Assembly: GCA_964613745.1 (NCBI GenBank)
Contig: CAZTJA010000077.1
Location: 1 to 15,134, forward strand
DNA length: 15,134 bases
DNA from: CAZTJA01 sp964613745
GTDB lineage: Bacteria > Desulfobacterota > Desulfomonilia > Desulfomonilales > Desulfomonilaceae
Reading direction: 5' to 3'
The stretch's first letter is position 1. Each line of letters starts with the position of its first letter. The position numbers and the translations under genes are program-made. The notes beneath the pieces are model-generated. The model searched no databases, was not told where the DNA came from, and saw only the letters and a program-made list of their open reading frames with translations. Shown here one piece after another: positions 1 to 7,885 of the stretch.

Positions 1-1523
1 CACGTTGCCAATCCAAGTCCACTACCCTTTTCCTTTGTAGTGAAATATGGATCAAATATTCTCGACAGGTTTCTTTTAGGAATGCCCGATCCCGTGTCCC
101 TGAAAGAAATCTTCACGTAATTCCCGGATCGCAAAGCGATATTCTCATCCGCTCCTATTTCCACGTTGGACCCATGGATAAAAATACTGCCACCTTGGGG
201 CATGGCTTGGATCGCATTTATGACAAGATTATGAATGACCTGGTTTATTTGGCCCTCATCCATCTCGGTCGGCCACAAGTTGTCCGGCAGAGAAAACTCA
301 CATCTCACATTCGACCCACGCAGAGCAAATGTAACAGAATCGGTTAGTAGCTCTGCAATAGAACCGGTTTTCTTTATGGGAGCGCCACCCTGGGAAAATG
401 TCAATAGTTGTCGCGTGAGCACCTGGGCTCTGGAAGAAGCTTCTGCAGCGAATTTGAGCCGTTCGCTTGATCGATGTTCGTCTCCAACAAAATTTTGAGC
501 CAACGTAATGTTGCCAAGGATACATGTCAGCAGATTATTAAAATCATGAGCGATTCCACCGGCCAAAATACCCAATGACTCGAGCTTTTGAGCTTTCAGA
601 ATTTCCTTTTCGGTTCTCTTCTTGTCCGAAATGTCTCGTTTCAACCACCAAAAGCCAAGCAGCCTGCCGTGGGAAACATGACCGATTAATGTATTCTCAA
701 AGTATAGATTACCCTTATTTACCGTTATCTCCTTAGTTTCAAAAAAGGTAATTGGAAACCGGCTTTTAATCCATTTCTCATACAAACGCCGACTCTTTCC
801 TTCCGATGGTAAAAGAGTTCCTAATCGTATCCCCAGGAGCTCATTGATTTGCCTCCTGTTGTACATTTCTGCAAAATTATCGTTTCCATCGACAATCCAG
901 GCGTTGAGAATGCCGTCCAATTGATCGGAAATACTGGAACCGCAATATAGAGGCTCATTGAGAGCAAGTTCCGCAATTCCCATAGGAAACAGATTAACTA
1001 GTCTCTTGTATTTCTGCACTGCCAAGAGCTGTTTTTGAGCGGTCAGGTTTTCAATCTGCATCATGACCATGGGATCCTGTCCAATCATGACGTGGTGCAG
1101 ATGTATACGAGCCCAAATTCTATTTTGATAAACCTGTAAGATTCGTTCTCTTATCTGGGGTTTCCGCTCTAAAAACACCGTCTCAAGTAATTTTTGCGCT
1201 TCTCTTGCTTCACGTGGATTCGGAAATAATGATGAAAAGGTCGCGTTTTTAAGACTGAACCCTCCGCGAACGATCTTCCGAAATGCTGCGTTCGCAAATT
1301 TGATTGAGTGGGAGCGGGCTATCAAAATAATGGGGACCGCCAATGTGCGTATCAGTTTAAGTGTAGGCGAACTTTCGAGTTGTTCAGATTCGGAATCTTC
1401 TGCAAAAAATGGCGTGTTTAGCAAATCATCGAGACGTAGTGTTTTGGTTGTTTCGCGCAGAAGTTCCGGATCGGGATCCGAACCAGTTCCATTTGGAGGA
1501 AAAAATCTGTTTTTCCTGTCCAT
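1..1523 (-). CDS. Double-PAS sensor histidine kinase (3' end cut by window edge)
   Basis: A likely soluble sensor kinase: it autophosphorylates on a histidine and passes the phosphate to a response regulator not seen in this window. Reading starts at ATG 1523, with AAGGAG about seven bases upstream. Residues ~60-165 and ~175-305 form two PAS-like sensory regions. The dimerisation/phosphoacceptor helix carries LAGGIAHDFNNLL with the phospho-His at residue 326. The ATPase domain shows the N box NLVINAIQAMPQGG, G1 DTGSGIP, F box FDPYFTT and G2 GSGLGLA, then the frame runs off the window at base 1. No membrane helix or signal peptide is visible in the 507 residues present. It lies 64 bases after the giant ankyrin gene on the same strand, so co-transcription is likely. 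Its PAS region is co-linear with that of the LuxR-type regulator at 4652-6115. A C-terminal receiver domain beyond the edge cannot be excluded. Confidence 0.93.
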   Translation of the reverse strand, partial: MDRKNRFFPPNGTGSDPDPELLRETTKTLRLDDLLNTPFFAEDSESEQLESSPTLKLIRTLAVPIILIARSHSIKFANAAFRKIVRGGFSLKNATFSSLFPNPREAREAQKLLETVFLERKPQIRERILQVYQNRIWARIHLHHVMIGQDPMVMMQIENLTAQKQLLAVQKYKRLVNLFPMGIAELALNEPLYCGSSISDQLDGILNAWIVDGNDNFAEMYNRRQINELLGIRLGTLLPSEGKSRRLYEKWIKSRFPITFFETKEITVNKGNLYFENTLIGHVSHGRLLGFWWLKRDISDKKRTEKEILKAQKLESLGILAGGIAHDFNNLLTCILGNITLAQNFVGDEHRSSERLKFAAEASSRAQVLTRQLLTFSQGGAPIKKTGSIAELLTDSVTFALRGSNVRCEFSLPDNLWPTEMDEGQINQVIHNLVINAIQAMPQGGSIFIHGSNVEIGADENIALRSGNYVKISFRDTGSGIPKRNLSRIFDPYFTTKEKGSGLGLAT

Positions 1524-1587
1524 AGGAAGCTCCTTCAGAGATACGTCACATAACCAATAAGTTTATTCATCTAGCATTCTCGATTAT

Positions 1588-4329
1588 CTATGATCCCCCC
1601 ACAAGAATATTCGATTCATTTTCAGAACATTCATGAGAGGAAACTCTTGCGTTCTTGAGCTCGGCACGAACAGATTTTCCTGCACCCCAGGATGAAAGAA
1701 GTCGAACCAGGTTCTGATTTGCAACAGTTCTAGCAAGCGTCAGCGCCGTATAACCGTCCTTTGTGACTTCGTCTATAGAAGCTCCGTTTTTAAGGAGAAG
1801 CTCAGCCGTCAAATACGCGCCTTTGACGCAGGATCTCATAAGAGCAGTATAGCCGTTCGGCGTAGCGGAATTGATGTTTGCGCCAAAATCAATGAGCGAC
1901 TGTACTATTTTTGCGTGATCTGCGCCCGCGGCTCTAATCAAAGCAGTTTTTCCGTACTTGTTTTTCGCATCAGGATCCACTCCCGCCGCCAAAAGTGCAT
2001 CCACAGTTTCGAGATGTCCTAAACCGGCTGCAACGATTAACGGCGTATTGCCGCTCACGTCTCTACATTCGAGGTCGAAACCTCGTATGGATAAAAGCTC
2101 TATTAATTTAAAGTGATTTTCACGTACTGCCCCGTGAATCATTTTCAAAGCGAGAGGCCCGCCCAATGTGAATGCCGTTCCATGATCCAGTAGAGTTTCT
2201 ACAACACCGTACTGACCTGACAATGCAGCGCTTCTGAGTGCCGCTGTTCCAAAAGTCCTTCGTAATGCCGGGTCTTCAATTTTGTCGTAAATATAATCGA
2301 TCACATGAGAAAACCCCATTCCGGCAGCTTTAACCAACATACCAGCCCTGAAACGGCTTCGGTTTTGCCCAAACAAACCCCTTGCTGCAATGCTGTCCAA
2401 GACTCTCGTAACAGTATTGGGTTCATTCAACAACGAATCGCTTAGCTTATTCAGCTCCTTAGCTGAATTTAGAATACTTGTGATTTCGTTGAAAGACTTA
2501 GAAGCAGCTATATCAAAAGCAGAAAAACCACTCTGGGTCATGAGAGCAGGATCGGCGCCATATCTTAGCAGAAGCTTTACAGTCTCAAGCCTGCCCTGCC
2601 CTACAGCTTTCGTAAGTGGTGTTTCTCCATTTTTATCCCGGCAATTCGGATCTGCCCCAGCTTCCAGCAAAAAACCTGCAGCGAAGTGATTGCCCTTGTA
2701 AGCGGCGAAGGACAGAGCCGTTAATCCGGCATCATTCTGTGAATCCACATCGGCACCTGATTCAAGAAGAAGCTCGATTGCAGGTACATGCCCCTTAAAC
2801 GCGCTTCTCATAAGAGCCGTATTGCCGTATACATTTCTAGAATTTGGATTGGATCCGGATTTCAGAAGTAAAGCCACAATGTTGCTGTGACCCTTAGAAC
2901 AGGCTTTGATCAGAGCGGAGTCCCCGGATGAATCCGTCTTGTCGACATCGGCCCCATTTCGGAGAATGAATTCGACCGCTCCCGTGTGTCCACATTTCGA
3001 AGCCGCAATGAGTGGTGTAGAGCCCATGAAGCCGGTGGAATCAAGAATAGCCCCGGACTGCAATAGATCAGGCAAAACTTCTGTGCGACCTCTTGCGGCC
3101 GCCTCGTACAAAGCCGATTCCAGAATTGAGTTTTCGGTTCCTTGTTCTTTAACGGCCGAAAGAATTAATCGAAAAACTCCCAAATCATAGTCAATAAGTG
3201 CCCAGTTGAGAGCCGTCTTTCCGTCCTTGTCACGAAGTTTGGGATCGGCCCCACTGCTGAGAAGCAATTTAATTATCGGCAGCGAGTTTCCGGACACTGC
3301 AAAAAACAATGCCGTTTTTCCTTCTCGATCCACAGCATTAATGTCCGCACCGGATTCAAGCAAAACCTCAACAACATTCAAATGACCGCCGAGGCAGGCT
3401 TCCATTAACGCAGTGTTGCCGTACTTGTTTCGTTTGCTGAAATCAGCTCCGTAATTGAGCAGCAGGCGGACTATTTCAGTTTTACCTGAATATGCTCCAC
3501 GTGTGAGTGCAGTATTGCCGAACTTGGTCTTCTTATCAATTTCCGCACCGAAATCGACCAATACACTTACAATTTCATTTTGCCCCGCGTAAGCGGCTTT
3601 CACGAGCGCCGTATCTCCTGAAGCGTCTTGCAGGTCAAGATTTGAACACTCCACCAATACCTTTACCGCATCAGCCTTCCCAACTGCAGAAGCATGCATG
3701 ATGGCGGTGAAACCTGAATTGTCACTGACGTCCGGATCTGCCCCGCTATTCAGGAGTAACCTAATGACTTCTATGTTTCCGGCTTTTGCAGCTCTCATTA
3801 GAGGGGTACAGCCGTCCTTGGCCGCTCTATTTACTTCTGCTCCTTGTTCCAATAAAATTTCTGCAATACTCCGATACCCCCTTGCTGCCGCCCAGTGGAG
3901 CGCACTATTGCCGGCATCATCCGTTAGATTAGGTTCCGCTTCTTCCGCCAAAATTCTGGCCACATTCTCATGGCCCCAAATTACTGCTTCAAGTAAGGCA
4001 AATCTTCCGTTTACAGGGGTGACCAGATCGGGATCCGCTCCGAGTTGCAGCAGAAGCTCGACAATACCTTCTTTCCCCCAAGAACAGGCATTTATAAGTG
4101 GCGTAGTGCCATCGCTATCCCATTTGTTCAATGCGGCGCCGTAATCAAATAATAGATGGACGATCTGATCGTGACCGCGACCCGCCGCCTGAATTAGAGG
4201 CGTTCTCCCTGAAGTATCCTCACAATCGGGATCTTCGCCGCTCATGAGAAGGAATCTGACCTTTTCCAGATCACCCTTCCAAGCATTCCAAACAAGATCA
4301 CTGCAATTGTTTGTTTCAACACTTCTCAT
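1588..4329 (-). CDS. Giant ankyrin-repeat protein (913 aa)
   Basis: Almost the whole protein is ankyrin repeats, a protein-binding scaffold; the partner is unknown. About 25 units of ~33 residues can be laid out from residue ~10 to ~884, each with the G-x-TPL/TAL start, an A-A/S-x-x-G-H core, and a LLL-x-x-GAD-x-x finish. Regularity breaks near residues 390-402 and again at ~622-693, where a stretch with little repeat character splits the array into ~19 and ~6 units. The last ~30 residues are hydrophilic and not repeat-like. There is no signal peptide, membrane helix or enzymatic domain, so a cytoplasmic location is likely. The ATG at 4329 has only a weak upstream GGTGG, so the start is less certain than the frame. 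It lies between the LuxR-type PAS regulator and the PAS kinase, all on one strand. Confidence 0.93.
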   Translation of the reverse strand: MRSVETNNCSDLVWNAWKGDLEKVRFLLMSGEDPDCEDTSGRTPLIQAAGRGHDQIVHLLFDYGAALNKWDSDGTTPLINACSWGKEGIVELLLQLGADPDLVTPVNGRFALLEAVIWGHENVARILAEEAEPNLTDDAGNSALHWAAARGYRSIAEILLEQGAEVNRAAKDGCTPLMRAAKAGNIEVIRLLLNSGADPDVSDNSGFTAIMHASAVGKADAVKVLVECSNLDLQDASGDTALVKAAYAGQNEIVSVLVDFGAEIDKKTKFGNTALTRGAYSGKTEIVRLLLNYGADFSKRNKYGNTALMEACLGGHLNVVEVLLESGADINAVDREGKTALFFAVSGNSLPIIKLLLSSGADPKLRDKDGKTALNWALIDYDLGVFRLILSAVKEQGTENSILESALYEAAARGRTEVLPDLLQSGAILDSTGFMGSTPLIAASKCGHTGAVEFILRNGADVDKTDSSGDSALIKACSKGHSNIVALLLKSGSNPNSRNVYGNTALMRSAFKGHVPAIELLLESGADVDSQNDAGLTALSFAAYKGNHFAAGFLLEAGADPNCRDKNGETPLTKAVGQGRLETVKLLLRYGADPALMTQSGFSAFDIAASKSFNEITSILNSAKELNKLSDSLLNEPNTVTRVLDSIAARGLFGQNRSRFRAGMLVKAAGMGFSHVIDYIYDKIEDPALRRTFGTAALRSAALSGQYGVVETLLDHGTAFTLGGPLALKMIHGAVRENHFKLIELLSIRGFDLECRDVSGNTPLIVAAGLGHLETVDALLAAGVDPDAKNKYGKTALIRAAGADHAKIVQSLIDFGANINSATPNGYTALMRSCVKGAYLTAELLLKNGASIDEVTKDGYTALTLARTVANQNLVRLLSSWGAGKSVRAELKNARVSSHECSENESNILVGGS

Positions 4330-4651
4330 AAATGTCTGTCCACCAGATTGAGCGGAATCTCACTAAACCCTCGATTTTCTTCCCCAACTCAAGTTGTTCG
4401 TTTGAAGGCTTACATCAAGTAAGAAGTTTATTGAATAGGGCCGTGTTCGGCCATTTAACCCAAGCAATAGAAGGAGGAGACTCTTCGTTGTCCAAATGAA
4501 AAGAGAAGGCGGTATCGATGTGTATGCGAAACCGCCCCATCCAATTCGACTCCCCCCGACTCATAATCTATACTTTTTACAGACTAGCAGTTCCTAGCTG
4601 CAAATCAATATTAGTTTGTTATCAGTATATCGGGTATATATTCTACCCAAT
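4330..4651. other. Intergenic region between the giant ankyrin gene and the PAS-LuxR gene
   Basis: This 322-base gap holds no convincing gene. It contains a short GC hairpin, GGCCG-TGTT-CGGCC at 4439-4452, without a U-tract on either strand. A second weak inverted repeat, GGGTA/TACCC, lies at 4632-4648 just after the regulator's stop, also without a U-tract. AAGGAGGAG at 4471-4479 looks like a plus-strand ribosome binding site but leads to no credible reading frame. No minus-strand promoter stands out, so whether the ankyrin gene has its own promoter is open. Confidence 0.5.
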
Positions 4652-6115
4652 CTACCCGGACAACTTGAGATGTCGCATGAAAGCACCCAAATCCGTGTTT
4701 TGGCCGATGAGACCCAATTTCTTTCTTATATTTGACCTGTGAAAGAATACGGTCTCGGTAGATACGCCAAGCACAACGGCAATTTCTTTAGAGGACAATC
4801 CCGACATGATCATTTCGCAAATTCGGATTTCCTTAAGAGTGAGAATGGGGGCCTGAGGTAATTCAGGTCGACCGTCGTCCGCCAAATCGGAAACGCTCTT
4901 AGCAAGCGTGCTGACTAATAATTGCACTCGTTCCGATAGTTTTTCAGTCAAAAGCTGATCAATGATCGGCACAATTTTTGATTTTAAGTTGTTTAGTACT
5001 TCTTTTTTGGCAGACTCCTTTTGATCCGTTACACCTGAAATGAGAAATTTTAATGCATAATTGGCTTCTTCCAGCTTTCGTGCATTCTCCTCTACACGCT
5101 TTCTGAATTCTTTGATATCCTTAGTGCGATCACGAACCACGGTCTTAAGTCGCTCTGAGTAATCTTCCATCCGAACATTCTGATTGATGAGTAAATCTCG
5201 TTCTTTCCTAATGTGGGACGTATCTCGTACCACTCCCCAAAAACTAGATAGATTATGATCGATTATATTTCCTATAAGGGTATGTTCATGGTAAATCGTG
5301 TCGTCCGTGGGTGAACTCAAAGATTTCTCAAACGAAATCACTGAAAAACCTTTCTTAGCCCACTTACTGAGGTGATCTAACTCCGCCTCCTGTAACGAGA
5401 ATACATCCGACAACGTTCTTCCCACTATCATGGTGAGTGATTCATAGCCGAGCATTGAGGCGAGACTCGGATTTCCGTCCACAAGCCTAGCTTTTTGCAA
5501 TGCTTCAAGAGCTTTCTTGCCGGAAGATTTCACCGAAAAACAATGGTCGGGACGAAACTCGCCTATTCCCCACGGGAAGATTTTCATTAACTGAGCATAC
5601 GTTTGAGTGATTCGTAATTCTCTGTTTTCAGCAGTAAGATCCTCCACAAGACATAAAATGCTTCTTTCAGATGGCAACCTGATAGGCAGAAGAAAGCACT
5701 TCCCCCAAATCCAATCATTTCCAATCCTGAGTTCTGTTTCTGCTATCCAGGATTCCCTAAAGGAAAGCACCATCAGCAACACATTTTCGATTCGCTTAGC
5801 TATTCTTTTGTCTGGAAACAGGGATCTGAACTCTCGCCCAAGAAACGCGTGAGCATCTTCAACTGATTTAACCGCTGCATGATTAGCAAAACAGATGCGT
5901 AAATCAGTACCTATTAAAAAGCAGCCTATTGGCAAAATTTGTAAAAACTTGAATAAATTGGAATCACTACCGAAAGGAGTTACATCGAAACTGCCCGATA
6001 ACGTTACGTCTTCTTGGAAGCCGGCCGCAGGACAAATGGATTCGGCAAATGATACGAGCCCATCGATAGGATCGGATCGTGTGGCACTCTTGCGTGGATA
6101 GATTTTTGTCGTCAT
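4652..6115 (-). CDS. Double-PAS transcriptional regulator with C-terminal LuxR-type HTH (487 aa)
   Basis: A one-component regulator: PAS domains sense a signal and a LuxR/FixJ-type helix-turn-helix binds DNA. Two PAS-like regions span roughly residues 50-160 and 170-305. They are followed by a charged, probably coiled-coil stretch (~310-360) and a linker. The DNA-binding domain begins at residue 425 with LTLKEIRICEMIMSGLSSKE, followed by IAVVLGVSTETVFFHRSNIR and KKLGL, the classic LuxR pattern with a conserved acidic residue and the recognition helix. There is no receiver domain, so it is not an ordinary two-component partner. Its sensory half aligns along its length with the kinase at 1-1523 (shared FAN, SLFP, IFP/LFP-x-GI, VDGN, HTLIG/NTLIG and FW-x-x-x-RD blocks). 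No clear ribosome binding site precedes the ATG at 6115. The target genes are unknown; the flanking ankyrin genes are candidates. Confidence 0.92.
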   Translation of the reverse strand: MTTKIYPRKSATRSDPIDGLVSFAESICPAAGFQEDVTLSGSFDVTPFGSDSNLFKFLQILPIGCFLIGTDLRICFANHAAVKSVEDAHAFLGREFRSLFPDKRIAKRIENVLLMVLSFRESWIAETELRIGNDWIWGKCFLLPIRLPSERSILCLVEDLTAENRELRITQTYAQLMKIFPWGIGEFRPDHCFSVKSSGKKALEALQKARLVDGNPSLASMLGYESLTMIVGRTLSDVFSLQEAELDHLSKWAKKGFSVISFEKSLSSPTDDTIYHEHTLIGNIIDHNLSSFWGVVRDTSHIRKERDLLINQNVRMEDYSERLKTVVRDRTKDIKEFRKRVEENARKLEEANYALKFLISGVTDQKESAKKEVLNNLKSKIVPIIDQLLTEKLSERVQLLVSTLAKSVSDLADDGRPELPQAPILTLKEIRICEMIMSGLSSKEIAVVLGVSTETVFFHRSNIRKKLGLIGQNTDLGAFMRHLKLSG

Positions 6116-6196
6116 GTTGGCAGGAGTAAGACTCTCATAATGAATTCTCTAAGGTTCCGCTTATAAAAAAACGCAGAATCGACTCTTTCGCAGCCC

Positions 6197-6277
6197 GGTG
6201 ATCCTTCACCTACATCTTCAGTGTTTAGCATCTAAACGTGGCCGAAGTGAATTCTCACTCGCATAATAGGAATTATG
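6197..6277. repeat. Cluster of short inverted repeats between the PAS-LuxR and small ankyrin genes
   Basis: Four small palindromes lie within about 80 bases of the 233-base gap 6116-6348: GGTGA-TCCT-TCACC (6197-6210), GTTTAG-CAT-CTAAAC (6223-6237), AGTGA-ATTC-TCACT (6246-6259) and CATAAT-AGGA-ATTATG (6262-6277). None is followed by a U-tract, so they are not obvious terminators. They lie upstream of the PAS-LuxR start and could include a binding site for that regulator. This is inference only. Confidence 0.45.
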
Positions 6278-6348
6278 AGCTTAGGTCCAGAATCTTTCGG
6301 GCAACAAATAAAGCACCCCAGTGTAATAGGATAAACATAAACTGCAGT

Positions 6349-7512
6349 TCACATCAACAAATCTTGAATTTCTCTCGATTGAGCGTAGCTGAAGGCTGTT
6401 TTGCCGGTTGCATCTACAGCAGTGATATCCGCTCCACTGCCGAGCAGAACTCCTATCATTTCCGAGTAGCCCTTATGCGCCGCGATCATGAGACACGTAT
6501 GTCCCATTTTATTGCGCAGGTTGACATCGGCTCCTTTTTCTACGAGCTGCCTCACTTCTCTCAAATTGCCCTTATAGCAAGCCTTCATTAATGCGGTAAC
6601 TCCGCTGCTTGTTACAGCAGAATCTGCCGAAGCTCCTGCACTGAGCAGAATTCTAACCACTTCACCGTGACCTTTATAAGCAGCTCTCATGAGGGCGGAA
6701 TTACCGGAGTGATCTCTCGCATCGATTTCGGCTCCTGCCTGAACAAGCTTGTCCACCGTAGACCGAAATCCTCCGCGGGCAGCTATGATAAGCGCAGTAT
6801 TCCCCCTGTTGTCCTTCACGTTAATGTCCGCTCCTGCATCCAAAAGTAACTCGATGATGCCTGTAAATCCTCCGCGGGCAGCAACTGTTAAAGCCGTATT
6901 TCCCGATTTGTTCGCCGCATTTTCTCTGCTGCCACGGGACAACAGCAATTTGACTACATCTTTGTGTCCGCCACCTGCCGCTGCTATCAACGGTGAACTG
7001 CCGTTGTAATCCGTGTCGTTTACATCTGCGCCGGCCGATATGAGCATCTGAACTATGCCTGAATTGCCGCTAATTGCCGCTTCCATCAAGGGAGTGTTAC
7101 CGTATTTATTCTTTACGTCGATTCGCGCACCATAGTTCAAGAGCAACTCGACTATGGCCATGTGGCCTTCATAACAGGCTCGGTGCAGTGCGGTATTACC
7201 GAAATGATTCTTCGCGTGCACATCGGCATTGCGGTCCAACAACGTGGCCACGACTCCTGTGTGCCCCCTGTATGCAGCCCCAATCAACGAAGTGTCTCCA
7301 CGATCATTTACGGCTTCCAGATCGGCCCCTGACACCAGCAACAAGTCAACAATTTCAGTGTCCCCATCCAGCGACGCTTCTATGAGTGAGTCTCCTAGCT
7401 CCTGAGCTGCCGGACCGGGGCCATCAAGTGATTCGTCAAAGTGGTCTACCCGGAAAAATTCGGCCAATCTCATGATTTCCGTCAGTTCTCCTGCCATTGA
7501 AAACACCCCCAT
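6349..7512 (-). CDS. Ankyrin-repeat protein (387 aa)
   Basis: A scaffold-type protein made of about ten ankyrin repeats of 33 residues (residues ~39-370) and a short C-terminal capping half-repeat ending REIQDLLM. Units show GNTAL-x-x-AA-x-x-G-H/F starts and LLL-x-x-GAD-x-N ends. The first ~38 residues are not repeat-like and contain no signal peptide, so a cytoplasmic role is likely. Two starts are possible: ATG at 7512, with no good ribosome binding site, or ATG at 7497, preceded by GGGGGTG at suitable distance. I favour 7497 slightly. Repeats 3-4 (NYGARIDVKNKYGNTPLMEA) closely resemble repeats 9-10 of the giant ankyrin protein. It is the first gene of the minus-strand block and is divergent from the formate dehydrogenase gene. 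Confidence 0.93.
   Translation of the reverse strand: MGVFSMAGELTEIMRLAEFFRVDHFDESLDGPGPAAQELGDSLIEASLDGDTEIVDLLLVSGADLEAVNDRGDTSLIGAAYRGHTGVVATLLDRNADVHAKNHFGNTALHRACYEGHMAIVELLLNYGARIDVKNKYGNTPLMEAAISGNSGIVQMLISAGADVNDTDYNGSSPLIAAAGGGHKDVVKLLLSRGSRENAANKSGNTALTVAARGGFTGIIELLLDAGADINVKDNRGNTALIIAARGGFRSTVDKLVQAGAEIDARDHSGNSALMRAAYKGHGEVVRILLSAGASADSAVTSSGVTALMKACYKGNLREVRQLVEKGADVNLRNKMGHTCLMIAAHKGYSEMIGVLLGSGADITAVDATGKTAFSYAQSREIQDLLM
6766..6882. repeat. Near-identical DNA between neighbouring ankyrin repeats
   Basis: The 18-base string AAATCCTCCGCGGGCAGC occurs at 6766-6783 and again at 6865-6882. The offset is exactly 99 bases, i.e. one 33-codon ankyrin unit (the AARGGF segments of repeats 6 and 7). 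This points to recent unit duplication or gene conversion inside the gene. Confidence 0.7.
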
Positions 7513-7595
7513 TCAGCATTGTTCAGGGACCGATATGTAGACGATGTGGCCTGAATATCTTGTGATGCACTGTGAAAAGTCGGACTTAGCCGTTG

Positions 7596-7628
7596 CTGCA
7601 ATTACAAAAACAGCCTAACAAATTGCAG
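7596..7628. repeat. Inverted repeat in the divergent ankyrin/fdh intergenic region
   Basis: CTGCAATT (7596-7603) and AATTGCAG (7621-7628) are exact complements separated by 17 bases. They lie ~85 bases upstream of the small ankyrin gene. The spacing suits a dimeric or looped protein site better than a tight RNA hairpin. Function unknown. Confidence 0.45.
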
Positions 7629-7740
7629 TTAATTGAGTCAATGAAAGACACGTAAGAAAACAAGATATCCAGCCGTATTTAAAGGGATCACGATGGTGAC
7701 GTCCTTGTCAATCGGCATACGTATCTGCACGTCTTATCTC

Positions 7741-7769
7741 TTGATTCCAATAGCACGGAGTGCTAAATT
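7741..7769 (+). promoter_or_regulatory. Candidate sigma-70 promoter of the formate dehydrogenase gene
   Basis: TTGATT (7741-7746) and TAAATT (7764-7769) are separated by exactly 17 bases and each match the consensus at four of six positions. The predicted leader is about 110 bases long. A palindrome fills most of the spacer, which supports regulated use. No -24/-12 (sigma-54) promoter was recognised here. Confidence 0.5.
7751..7765. promoter_or_regulatory. Palindrome inside the fdh promoter (candidate operator)
   Basis: TAGCAC-GGA-GTGCTA is a perfect inverted repeat with six-base arms. It sits between the predicted -35 and -10 boxes and overlaps the first two bases of the -10. Binding there would be expected to block or modulate transcription. 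The protein that binds is not known. Confidence 0.45.
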
Positions 7770-7825
7770 TACCATTGATAAAAAACGTACCGGCATTCAA
7801 TGCTGATTGCCGTTCCCATCGCCTA

Positions 7826-7839
7826 GCGCCGACCGGCGC
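7826..7839. repeat. GC-rich hairpin in the fdh leader
   Basis: GCGCC-GACC-GGCGC forms a tight five-pair stem with a four-base loop, about 46 bases before the start codon and inside the predicted leader RNA. It is not followed by U residues, so it is not a terminator. A smaller repeat, GCATT-C-AATGC, lies at 7793-7803. Confidence 0.4.
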
Positions 7840-7885
7840 CATGCAGTTTACCTAGAGAAATACCTTCTTCTTGAGGAGAAGACTT

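Noticed and set aside
3698..4144. Long open frame antisense to the giant ankyrin gene (and similar ones at 2390-2689, 2906-3190 and 7074-7385)
   Set aside because: Shadows of repetitive ankyrin coding sequence; no ribosome binding site and no recognisable protein.
4496..4597. A 33-codon plus-strand frame behind AAGGAGGAG in the intergenic gap
   Set aside because: The ribosome binding site is about 16 bases from the ATG, too far, and the peptide has no recognisable features.
4632..4648. GGGTA/TACCC hairpin as terminator of the PAS-LuxR gene
   Set aside because: Only five pairs and no U-tract on the minus strand.
1588..7512. CRISPR or tandem-repeat array, because similar strings recur about every 99 bases
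   Set aside because: The period is 33 codons of ankyrin coding sequence, the copies are diverged, and the frame is open throughout.
7751..7768. CIRCE heat-shock element (HrcA site), because GAGTGCTAA occurs here
   Set aside because: Only the right half matches; the left half TTAGCACTC is absent at the required nine-base spacing. The palindrome here has a three-base centre.
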